Shown: one piece after another, positions 24,987 to 32,139 of the stretch
Layout of the letters: each line of letters starts with the position of its first letter
How positions within the stretch are numbered: position 1 is the first letter of the stretch
Source of the DNA: DATBLE01 sp046734335
Lineage (GTDB): Bacteria; Actinomycetota; Thermoleophilia; Gaiellales; Gaiellaceae
Assembly (NCBI GenBank): GCA_046734335.1
Contig: JBKPRA010000049.1
Coordinates: 1-64,000 of the forward strand
Direction: 5' to 3'
DNA length: 64,000 bases
Position numbers and translations under genes: made by a program
The notes under the pieces: generated by a model
Seen by the model: the letters and a program-made list of their open reading frames with translations, nothing else
What the model was told of the DNA's origin: nothing
The model's database searches: none

Positions 24987-25748
24987 TCACGCCGGGACCT
25001 CGTCGTGGACGAAGCGCAGCTCCGGCACCTCGTCGAGCTCGCCGGCGTCGCGGGCCATCTCCAGGAAGGTGAACAGCCCGGCTCGCTCGCGGGGGCCGAA
25101 GCGGTAGCGCAGCTTCTCGAAGTACCGCGCGAGGAACCCCGCGGGATAGCCGTAGCGCTCGCTCGACTCGTAGGCGAGCTGCTCCGGCTCCGCCCGTGCT
25201 CGCCGCACCGAGTCGACCAGAGCGTCCTCCAGCGCTGCCATCCCCGGCGGAACCGGTTCCGGGGTGGCGAAGACGGCGAAGACCATCGGCAGGCCCGTCC
25301 GCTCGAGCCACAGCCGCCCCAGGTCGTAGTGCGGCGTCGGGTCCTCGAACGCGCTCTTCAGCGCCGCGTCGCCGATCAGGAGCTTGGCGTCGGCCTCCTC
25401 TCCGAGCGGCACATGATCGGCCTCGGGAATCAACACCCTGGTCAGCACGACCGAGGTTGCGCTCTCCGGCGTGACCGCCACCCGTCGCACCTGCTCGATC
25501 GGCACACGCGAGACGAGCTGGATCGAGTCGACGGCGCCCTCCGACGAGACGCACAGCCGCGGCAGGATCCGCAGCCGCTCGGCGTCGCGCGCCCAGGCGA
25601 TCGACGAGATCGGCGCAAGGTCGAGCTCGCCGGCGACCAGCCGCGCGTTCAGCTCGGTCGGCACGCCGCTGACCTCCTCGACCTCGTGGTCGAGCCGGTA
25701 GAAGACCGGCGCCATGTTCACGTACGAGATGCGCCCTAGCCGAAGCAC
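24987..25748 (-). CDS. mqnA: Chorismate dehydratase (MqnA)
   Basis: A 253-residue periplasmic-binding-protein-fold enzyme that dehydrates chorismate to 3-enolpyruvylbenzoate, the first step of the futalosine route to menaquinone. The N-terminal LGRISYVNMAPVFY is the family signature, followed by VPTELNARLVAGELDLAPISS and, near 124, the LLIGDAAL segment. There is no signal peptide, as expected for the cytosolic enzyme. The GTG at 25748 shares a base with the stop of the polyprenyl synthase gene (TAGTG), so translation is coupled. It sits at the head of the mqnA-radical SAM-mqnC group. Confidence 0.93.
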   Translation of the reverse strand: MLRLGRISYVNMAPVFYRLDHEVEEVSGVPTELNARLVAGELDLAPISSIAWARDAERLRILPRLCVSSEGAVDSIQLVSRVPIEQVRRVAVTPESATSVVLTRVLIPEADHVPLGEEADAKLLIGDAALKSAFEDPTPHYDLGRLWLERTGLPMVFAVFATPEPVPPGMAALEDALVDSVRRARAEPEQLAYESSERYGYPAGFLARYFEKLRYRFGPRERAGLFTFLEMARDAGELDEVPELRFVHDEVPA

Positions 25749-26665
25749 TACGACTCCCGGTGGACGACGAGGTGGGTGAGCGTCTCGAGCTCCTCGCGGT
25801 GCAGCTCGCCGTTCAGGCTCGCCCGGGCGCGGCGGGCGTAGTCGAGCGCGATCTCGCGCGCCTCGTCCAGTGCGCCGGTGGCAGCGACGCGGACGAGCGC
25901 GCCGTCGACCGGGCCCCCGGCGAGCGCGCGCCGGACGACCTCGTCCTCGCGTGCGGCCAGGATCAACGGCAGCGTAGGGGTTCCCTCGCGGAGGTCGACG
26001 CCGGCGATCTTCCCGGTCTCGACGGTCTCGCCCGCGCAGTCGAGGATGTCGTCGGTGATCTGGAAGGCGATCCCGAGCGACAGTCCGAACGTGCCGAGAT
26101 GCCGCCAGCCCTGGCCCGCGCCCAGCAGGCAGGCCGCCTCGAACAGCTTCCCGGTCTTCAGGCTGCAGCGCTCCAGGTAGGCCTCGACGGTCGTGTCCGG
26201 ATCGTGTGTCTGGCGGCGTTGCATCGCCTCGCCGCGGGCGAGGCAGAGAGCGGCGTCCGCGAGCAGCGCGACCGCGTGCGCATCGCCGGTCGCAGTCAGC
26301 TCGTCGAACGCGCGGGCGAACAGGTAGTCGCCGGTCGCCCGAGCAGCGGCCGGCCCGTAGGCCGACCAGGCCGAGGCGCGGCCGCGGCGGAACTTCGCTC
26401 CGTCGATCAGGTCGTCGTGGACGAGGGTGGCCATGTGCACAAGCTCGACGGCGACCCCCGCCGCCACGGACGGCGCACGCCCGACCGGCGAGGCGAAGAA
26501 GACGAGCAGCGGCCGCAGCCGCTTGCCACCCGCGTTCAGCGCGTCGCGCGAGGCGGCGGCGACGATTCCGCCGTGCGAGCCCACCGTGTCCTCGAGTCGC
26601 TCCTCCAGCTCCTCGAGGTAGAGGTCGAGGCCGGGAGCGTCCCTGATCGTGGCGAGGGCGCTCAT
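25748..26665 (-). CDS. Polyprenyl diphosphate synthase (menaquinone side chain)
   Basis: A 305-residue trans-isoprenyl diphosphate synthase. It has both aspartate-rich motifs, DDLID (84-88) and DDILD (205-209), the GGKRLRP motif (46-52) and the TGKLFEAA segment near 171. It condenses isopentenyl diphosphate onto an allylic primer to make the long prenyl tail, in this context the tail of menaquinone. The ATG at 26665 overlaps the ubiE/menG stop as ATGA. Product length cannot be read from the sequence. The usual UbiA-type prenyltransferase that would attach the chain is not in this window. Confidence 0.92.
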   Translation of the reverse strand: MSALATIRDAPGLDLYLEELEERLEDTVGSHGGIVAAASRDALNAGGKRLRPLLVFFASPVGRAPSVAAGVAVELVHMATLVHDDLIDGAKFRRGRASAWSAYGPAAARATGDYLFARAFDELTATGDAHAVALLADAALCLARGEAMQRRQTHDPDTTVEAYLERCSLKTGKLFEAACLLGAGQGWRHLGTFGLSLGIAFQITDDILDCAGETVETGKIAGVDLREGTPTLPLILAAREDEVVRRALAGGPVDGALVRVAATGALDEAREIALDYARRARASLNGELHREELETLTHLVVHRES

Positions 26666-27345
26666 AGTGCTGTCCCGACGTGGAGCGCCACGATCCCGCC
26701 CGCGAACGTGCGATAGGAGATGTCCGCGAAGCCGGCGGAGCCCATCAAGCCTGCGAGCTCGTCCGGGCCGGGGAAGCGGCGAACGCTCGCCGGCAGGTAG
26801 GTGTACGCCGCGCCGCCCTTCAGCAGCTTCCCGAGGAGCGGCACGATCCGGTCGAACCAGAGGCGGTAGAAGGGGGCGAGCACGCCGCGGGGTTGTGTGA
26901 TCTCGAGCACCGCCAGCCGCCCGCCCGGGACCAGCACGCGGCGGAGCTCCGCGAGCCCGAGGTCGAGGTCGGCGACATTGCGGACACCGAAGCCGACCGT
27001 GGTTGCCTCGAAGGACCCGGCCTCGAAGGGCAGGGCGAGCAGGTCCCCCTCGATCCAGGTCGCCGAGGGCAGCTTCCGGCGCGCCCGCTCGAGCATCGCC
27101 GGCGAGAAGTCCAGGCCGGTGACGACGCCACCGCGCCTGGCGCACGCAACCGCCAGATCGCCGGTGCCGCAACATGCATCGAGCACTCGGTCGCCGGGCC
27201 GAACGACCGCCTCGGCGGCGATCCGGCGCCAGCGCAGGTCGAGCCCGGCCGTCATCACCCGGTTCATCACGTCGTAGACCGGCGCGATCCGGTCGAACAT
27301 GCGCCGGACGGCGTCGGGCGCGAGGACGCCGCTCTCGACAGTCAC
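26662..27345 (-). CDS. menG: Demethylmenaquinone/ubiquinone C-methyltransferase (UbiE/MenG)
   Basis: A 227-residue class I SAM-dependent methyltransferase of the UbiE/MenG family, which methylates demethylmenaquinone in the last step of menaquinone synthesis. It has FDRIAPVYDVMNRVMT (residues 17-32), the SAM-binding VLDACCGTGDLA (54-65) and FGVRNVADL near 123, all family landmarks. The GTG at 27345 overlaps the stop of ubiX as GTGA; upstream sequence in the same frame is antisense-like noise. It is flanked by ubiX and the polyprenyl synthase, consistent with one quinone operon. Confidence 0.93.
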   Translation of the reverse strand: MTVESGVLAPDAVRRMFDRIAPVYDVMNRVMTAGLDLRWRRIAAEAVVRPGDRVLDACCGTGDLAVACARRGGVVTGLDFSPAMLERARRKLPSATWIEGDLLALPFEAGSFEATTVGFGVRNVADLDLGLAELRRVLVPGGRLAVLEITQPRGVLAPFYRLWFDRIVPLLGKLLKGGAAYTYLPASVRRFPGPDELAGLMGSAGFADISYRTFAGGIVALHVGTAL

Positions 27346-27929
27346 TGTCCCCACCGCTTCACGAGGGCGTTCTCCAGCCCGAGCTGGTCGAGTGCACGGC
27401 CGACCACGAAGTCGACCAGGTCGCCCACGGTTTCCGCGCCGTGGTAGAAGCCCGGCGCGAGAAACAGGATCGTCGCGCCTGCCTGGCGCAGCGTGAGCAT
27501 GTTCTGCAGGTGAATCGCCGACAGCGGCGTCTCCCGCGGCATCAGAACGAGCTTTCGCTCCTCCTTCAGCGCGACGCTGGCCGCGCGGTGGATCAGGTTC
27601 GACATGGCGCCGGAGGCGATCGTGCCGAGCGTTCCCATCGAGCACGGGCAGATCACGTAGGCGTCGACCGCAGCCGATCCGCTGGCATACGGCGAGCGCC
27701 AGTCCTGCGGGTCGAAGACCGTGACCTCGCCGCGCGCGTGCTCGGAGAAGCGCGCGATCGTCTCGTCGCGCGAGAGGCGGGCGTCGCCGTACAGCTCGGT
27801 GGCGATCACCTCGAGCCCGGCGGCCGAGATACAGACGCCGACCTCGCAGTCGGCCTCCGTCAGCGATTCGAGCAATCGAGCTGCGTAGGGGGCGCCGGAC
27901 GCGCCGGTTACACCGAGAAAGACGCGCAC
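27342..27929 (-). CDS. ubiX: Flavin prenyltransferase (UbiX family)
   Basis: A 195-residue UbiX-family protein that prenylates FMN to give the cofactor of UbiD decarboxylases. It begins VRVFLGVTGASGAPYAARLL, the FMN-binding signature, and has PCSMGTLGTIASG near 95 and LMPRETPLSAIHLQNM near 125. The GTG at 27929 is preferred: a TACTGT hexamer ends eight bases before it, so the mRNA may be leaderless. A TTG at 27938 is the alternative. Its partner ubiD lies about 2.8 kb upstream beyond the cytochrome genes; both are expected in the decarboxylation step of the futalosine pathway. Confidence 0.92.
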   Translation of the reverse strand: MRVFLGVTGASGAPYAARLLESLTEADCEVGVCISAAGLEVIATELYGDARLSRDETIARFSEHARGEVTVFDPQDWRSPYASGSAAVDAYVICPCSMGTLGTIASGAMSNLIHRAASVALKEERKLVLMPRETPLSAIHLQNMLTLRQAGATILFLAPGFYHGAETVGDLVDFVVGRALDQLGLENALVKRWGQ

Positions 27930-27987
27930 AGCAGACAACAGTATCGGTGTCGGGCTGTGCTGAGGCTCCGATTCGGCGTCCCCGGCG

Positions 27988-28836
27988 TTACTTGCCGCCC
28001 TTCGACGCCTCGAGGAAGACGGCGAGCTTGCGGAGGTTGGCGTCGCCGAGCTGGGCGAAGGACGGCATCGGCGAGCCCGGCGTCACCGAGCCGGGGTCCT
28101 TCAGATGCTTGATCTGGGTCTCGATGCCGAGACCCTTGGTCCCGATGTTGCTCAGATCGGGGGCGCCGAGGTTGGACGAGCCCGTGCCGAGATAGGTGTG
28201 GCACGTGAGGCAGCCCGCCTGTGTGAACAGGGTCGCGCCGGCGATCGCGTCCTTGTTCCCCTCGAACCCTTGCTTCTTGGCCCATTCCTGAGGGAGCGTG
28301 GTGAGCTCGCTGGCGAGGGCCTCCTTCGCGGTCGCGCCCTTGTACGTCAGCGTGCCCATCGCGATCACGGTCAGGATCGTGATCACGACAGCCACCGGCC
28401 GCCGCGACAGACGCCGCTCCCGCCGCCGGTCGATGAACGGCAGCGCGAACATCAGAATCATGATGATCGTCACGATCCCGACCGTCCCGAGGATCACCGA
28501 GTTGGGCCACTTGAAGATCCGCAGGAGGTAGAAGAGGAAGTAGAAGTACCAGTCGGGCCGCGGCACGAAGCTCGTCGTCCCGGGGTCGGCCTTGTCGGAG
28601 TACAGCGGGCCGAGCCAGCCCGCCTCCGTGCCGGTGTGGTCGCCGGGGATCGTCCATTTCCAGATGCACGCCAGCCCGACGATCACGACCACGACCACGA
28701 GGCTCATCACCGTGTCGTGGAACATCGCGAACGGGAAGAAGGGCTTCCCGCGCTTCTGGACGTCCTTCTTGTAGCGGGCGTACTCGTCGCGGCGCGCCTG
28801 GAGCGAGGCGGATGGCTTCAGTCCCGACATGCTCAC
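27988..28836 (-). CDS. qcrC: Menaquinol-cytochrome c reductase, cytochrome b C-terminal half fused to cytochrome c (QcrC-like)
   Basis: A 282-residue fusion. Residues 40-160 hold three membrane segments of the cytochrome b C-terminal domain (subunit IV), with the conserved quinol-site motif PDWYFYF (94-100). After a linker, residues 195-282 form a c-type cytochrome with one haem site CLTCH (209-213) and a likely Met ligand in PMPSFAQ (near 255). This is the layout of QcrC in menaquinol-oxidising bc complexes of Bacillus and several other lineages. The haem faces the outside. The ATG overlaps the stop of the cytochrome b gene as ATGA. It forms a bc complex with the two genes upstream. Confidence 0.9.
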   Translation of the reverse strand: MSMSGLKPSASLQARRDEYARYKKDVQKRGKPFFPFAMFHDTVMSLVVVVVIVGLACIWKWTIPGDHTGTEAGWLGPLYSDKADPGTTSFVPRPDWYFYFLFYLLRIFKWPNSVILGTVGIVTIIMILMFALPFIDRRRERRLSRRPVAVVITILTVIAMGTLTYKGATAKEALASELTTLPQEWAKKQGFEGNKDAIAGATLFTQAGCLTCHTYLGTGSSNLGAPDLSNIGTKGLGIETQIKHLKDPGSVTPGSPMPSFAQLGDANLRKLAVFLEASKGGK

Positions 28837-29621
28837 GGCGTCGGCCTCCCGCGGGTCGTCGGTGCGACGAGGCCTGCGCGTGCCGGCGGCTCCGGCTCGG
28901 GCTCGGCGTAGTCGGCGCCGGCGGCCTCCTTCGACCAGGGCGGCGAGGTGACTCCGAGGCGCACGACCAGGTACAGGTGCAACCCGATCAGGGCGAAGAT
29001 CAACCCCGGCGCGACCAGCATGTGCAACGAGTAGAAACGCGCAAGCGTGTCGCCCCCGATATCGGGGCCGCCTTGGAGGATCTGGGCCATGATCCCGCCG
29101 ACGAACGGCCCGTTCGCGGTGATGTTCATGCCGACCACGGTCGCCCAGTAGGCGGTCTGGTCGAAGGGCAGAAGGTAGCCCGTGAACCCTTCGAACATGC
29201 CGAGGATCAGGAGCAGCACCCCGATAATCCAGTTCAGCTCGCGCGGATACTTGTAGGCGCCGTACAGGAAGACCCGCGCCATGTGGAAGAAGAGCAGGAT
29301 GATGAAGACGCTGGCGCCCCAGCGATGCATGCCGCGTACGAGCCAGCCGAAGGTGACGTCGTTGGTGATGTGCTGGATCGACGAGTACGCGTGGTCGGGA
29401 TCCGGCTTGTAGAACATCGCCAGGATCACGCCGGTGATCGCCTGGACCAGGAAGGCGGTCAGGGTGGCGGAGCCCAGCGTCTGCGCCCAGCCGGTGTCGC
29501 CCGGCACCTTGCGGAAGAGGAAGTACTTGATCCCGCCGACGAGGCCCGACCGCTCCTCGAGCCAGTCGAGCGGGTAGAGGACGACCGCCGCCCTCTGCTT
29601 ACGGCTCCCGGACGTGGGCAT
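28833..29621 (-). CDS. qcrB: Cytochrome b6-type subunit of menaquinol-cytochrome c reductase
   Basis: A 262-residue four-helix cytochrome b6-type protein, the N-terminal half of cytochrome b. Paired histidines for two b haems are visible in MHRWGASVF...FFHMARVF and in YSLHMLVAPG...GLHLYLV. GFTGYLLPFDQTAYWAT is the quinol-site region. A short C-terminal tail is rich in glutamate and proline. The split cytochrome b, with the C-terminal half on the next gene, is the b6f-like arrangement also seen in firmicutes. It is 14 bases downstream of the Rieske gene. Confidence 0.93.
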   Translation of the reverse strand: MPTSGSRKQRAAVVLYPLDWLEERSGLVGGIKYFLFRKVPGDTGWAQTLGSATLTAFLVQAITGVILAMFYKPDPDHAYSSIQHITNDVTFGWLVRGMHRWGASVFIILLFFHMARVFLYGAYKYPRELNWIIGVLLLILGMFEGFTGYLLPFDQTAYWATVVGMNITANGPFVGGIMAQILQGGPDIGGDTLARFYSLHMLVAPGLIFALIGLHLYLVVRLGVTSPPWSKEAAGADYAEPEPEPPARAGLVAPTTRGRPTP

Positions 29622-29635
29622 CTAGCCGCGACCTC

Positions 29636-30574
29636 TCACGTGCGGATCTCCGGGATCGGCCAGAGCCAGAACTCGGGCCCGTCCACGTGCTGCCCGGGGA
29701 ACTGCAGCCGCGTCTTCTTGATCTTGGCGTCCTTGCCCGTGCCCTCGACCTTGGCGACGCTGAAGGCGCTGCCGAGAACGAGACGACCCTCCACGATCGA
29801 GTACGTGTACCGGTCGAGAGCGCGGACCGGCGGCCCGGCGGTGCGGTTGCCCTCGGTGTCGTACTGGCCGCCGTGGCACGGACAGCCGAACCCGGCCGGC
29901 TGCACGGGCGTCTTGATCAGCAGGACGTTGCCTGCCTTGTCGGTGACCTGCTTCGACTGGCTCTCGTCCACCGGGCCGTTCGGCTGTACAGGGCAGCCGA
30001 GGTGCGCACAATGGTTGGAGAGAATCGTGAAGCTGGGCAGCTTGTCCAGGAACCCGTTGTTGCGAATGTACGCCGTTCGGCGGGAGACCTCGCCTGCATC
30101 GACGTCGGAGACGAACGTGGTGATGATGAACTTGCCGAGCGGGAAGCTGTCGATCGGCCCCAGGTCGACCTTGTGGAAGCTCTGTCCCTCGAAGCCCGAC
30201 GCAGCCAGGAGCCCCAGGGGCGGAATGGTGACGACCGCGCCGATCAGCGCGCCAAGGCCGAGTGTCGCCCCCTCGAGGAAACGGTCGCGTGGGTAGCGCT
30301 CGCCCTCCGCGGTGGCCGCCGTGGTGGCGGGCGACACGGAAGCGCCGGCCTTGGTCGGCGGAGGCGGCGGCTCGGCCTCTTCGGCTCGGCTGATCGACAG
30401 GTCCCGGATCCAGACGCCGCCGAACGCGAACGCGATGACGGCACCGATCCCGACCGCGATCCAGTTGCTGATGATCAGGCCGACGAGGACGATTACGAGC
30501 CCGATCGCGAACGCAACCGGGAGCAGGGAGGGCCCTGGAACGTGTGACTTGTCGTCGCCCTGCCCGGGCTCCAC
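29636..30574 (-). CDS. qcrA: Rieske iron-sulfur subunit of menaquinol-cytochrome c reductase
   Basis: A 312-residue Rieske protein with the [2Fe-2S] ligands in CAHLGC (C189, H191) and CPCHGG (C231, H234). The disulfide-forming cysteines C194 and C233 are also present. Unlike short Rieske proteins it has several hydrophobic segments in its first 125 residues (about 17-37, 38-55 and 103-127) with a proline-rich link between, as in other actinobacterial QcrA proteins. It transfers electrons from menaquinol to the cytochrome c domain. The GTG at 30574 follows an AAGGAG site. A promoter with TTGACA and TTTGAT lies just upstream. Confidence 0.92.
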   Translation of the reverse strand: MEPGQGDDKSHVPGPSLLPVAFAIGLVIVLVGLIISNWIAVGIGAVIAFAFGGVWIRDLSISRAEEAEPPPPPTKAGASVSPATTAATAEGERYPRDRFLEGATLGLGALIGAVVTIPPLGLLAASGFEGQSFHKVDLGPIDSFPLGKFIITTFVSDVDAGEVSRRTAYIRNNGFLDKLPSFTILSNHCAHLGCPVQPNGPVDESQSKQVTDKAGNVLLIKTPVQPAGFGCPCHGGQYDTEGNRTAGPPVRALDRYTYSIVEGRLVLGSAFSVAKVEGTGKDAKIKKTRLQFPGQHVDGPEFWLWPIPEIRT

Positions 30575-30606
30575 CTTCGACGCTCCTTCCTCGCTTACCG
30601 AGCGGG

Positions 30607-30635
30607 ATCAAACAGCCGCCCGCCCACGGTGTCAA
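30607..30635 (-). promoter_or_regulatory. Candidate promoter of the bc-complex operon
   Basis: On the minus strand, TTGACA (30630-30635) is followed after exactly 17 bases by TTTGAT (30607-30612), a good sigma-A-like -35 and a weaker -10. It lies in the 113-base gap between ubiD and the Rieske gene, leaving a leader of about 25 bases with an AAGGAG ribosome-binding site. Confidence 0.55.
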
Positions 30636-30687
30636 CGACGTAACACTTGACGCAACGCCCGCGGCAACTATTACTGATCCGCCGGTC

Positions 30688-32139
30688 CTAGGCGGGAAGG
30701 TCGGGCAGCCCGTATTCGCGCCACCGTTGCACGACGAGCTCCTTCACCTCGTCGCTCATCTCGATCTCGGGCGGCCATTCGCGCGCGCCCTCCTCCGGAA
30801 GCTTGTGCGTGGCGTCGATGCCGAGCTTGCCGCCGACGAACTGCGTGCCCGGGGCGTGGTCGAGGTGGTCGAGTGGCCCCTCGCTGAGCAGGACGTCCCG
30901 CTTGGGGTCGACGTTGGCGGTCACGCGGAAGAACACGTCCCCGTAGTCGTGGACGTCGACCCAGTCGTCCACCACGACCACGCATTTGGTCAGGCTGAGC
31001 AGCCCGAGGCCCCAGACTGCATGCATGATCTTCTGCGCCTGGCCGGGAAACGTCTTGCGAATCGAGACGATCGCGCAGTTGTGGAACGCGCCGGCGACCG
31101 GCAGGTCGTAGTCGACGATCTCGGGCACCGACATGCGGACGGCCGGCAGGAAGATCCGCTCCGTCGCCTTGCCCAGCCAGGCGTCCTCGGCCGGGGGCTT
31201 GCCGACGACGATCGACGGGTAGATCGCGTCTCGCCGCATCGTCATCGCGGTCAGGTGGAAGACCGGGAACGGCTCGGGTGGCGAGTAGTAGCCCGTGTGG
31301 TCGCCGAACGGCCCCTCGATCCCCTCGTCGCCGGTCTCGACGTAGCCCTCGAGCACGATCTCCGCCGACGCGGGAACCTCGAGGTCGACCGTCTTGCCCT
31401 TGACCAGCTCGACCGCGTCTCCGCGCAGGAACCCGGCGAGCATCAGCTCGTCGATGTGCTTCGGCAGCGGCGCCGACGCCGCGTAGGTCGTGATCGGGTC
31501 GAGCCCGAGCGCAACCGCGACCTCCAGACGCCCGTCGGTCGCCAGGTAGTCCATCCGTCCGTCCTTGTGGATCTGCCAGTGCATGTAGGTCGAGCTCCGG
31601 TCGATCTTCTGCATCCGGTACATGCCGACGTTCCGCGTGCCGGTCTTCGGGTCGCGCGTGATCACCGCAGGCAGCGTGATGAACGGTCCGGCGTCGCCGG
31701 GCCAGCAGGTCTGGATCGGCAGCAGATCGAGGTTCACGTCGTGGCCGGAGAGCACGACCTCCTGGCAGGGGCCGCTGCGCACCGACTTCGGCCGCGAGTC
31801 GGCGATCGACTTCAGCTTGGCCAGCCCTTTCACCTTCTCCACCAATCCCTGGGGTGGCTGCATCTCGAGGACGTCGCCGAGCTTTCCCCCGACGTCGTCG
31901 AGCCGTTCGACCCCGAAGGCAAGGCACATGCGCCGCTCAGTGCCGAACTGGTTGATCAGCAGTGGGTGCTCGGAGCCCTTCGGGCGCTCGAAGAGAAGCG
32001 CCGGCCCTCCTGCCTTCACGGTCCGGTCGACGATCTCGGTCATCTCGAGGTGCGGGTCGACTTCGGCCTGGACACGCACGAGCTCGCCCTCGCGCTCGAG
32101 CAGCGCGATCCAGTCGCGGAGGTCTCGCGGGCCGCTCAC
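30688..32139 (-). CDS. ubiD: UbiD family prenylated-FMN decarboxylase
   Basis: A 483-residue UbiD-type (de)carboxylase that needs the prenylated FMN made by UbiX. It shows the three-domain family layout: an N-terminal segment with RDLRDWIALLEREGEL, then the cofactor-binding part with NVGMYRMQ, then EGPFGDHTGYY (near residue 275) with the catalytic glutamate. In a futalosine-type organism the expected substrate is the naphthoate carboxyl group, or an equivalent quinone precursor. The GTG at 32139 overlaps the stop of the large cyclase/ATPase gene as GTGA, a surprising coupling. It lies 113 bases ahead of the bc-complex operon on the same strand. Confidence 0.9.
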   Translation of the reverse strand: MSGPRDLRDWIALLEREGELVRVQAEVDPHLEMTEIVDRTVKAGGPALLFERPKGSEHPLLINQFGTERRMCLAFGVERLDDVGGKLGDVLEMQPPQGLVEKVKGLAKLKSIADSRPKSVRSGPCQEVVLSGHDVNLDLLPIQTCWPGDAGPFITLPAVITRDPKTGTRNVGMYRMQKIDRSSTYMHWQIHKDGRMDYLATDGRLEVAVALGLDPITTYAASAPLPKHIDELMLAGFLRGDAVELVKGKTVDLEVPASAEIVLEGYVETGDEGIEGPFGDHTGYYSPPEPFPVFHLTAMTMRRDAIYPSIVVGKPPAEDAWLGKATERIFLPAVRMSVPEIVDYDLPVAGAFHNCAIVSIRKTFPGQAQKIMHAVWGLGLLSLTKCVVVVDDWVDVHDYGDVFFRVTANVDPKRDVLLSEGPLDHLDHAPGTQFVGGKLGIDATHKLPEEGAREWPPEIEMSDEVKELVVQRWREYGLPDLPA

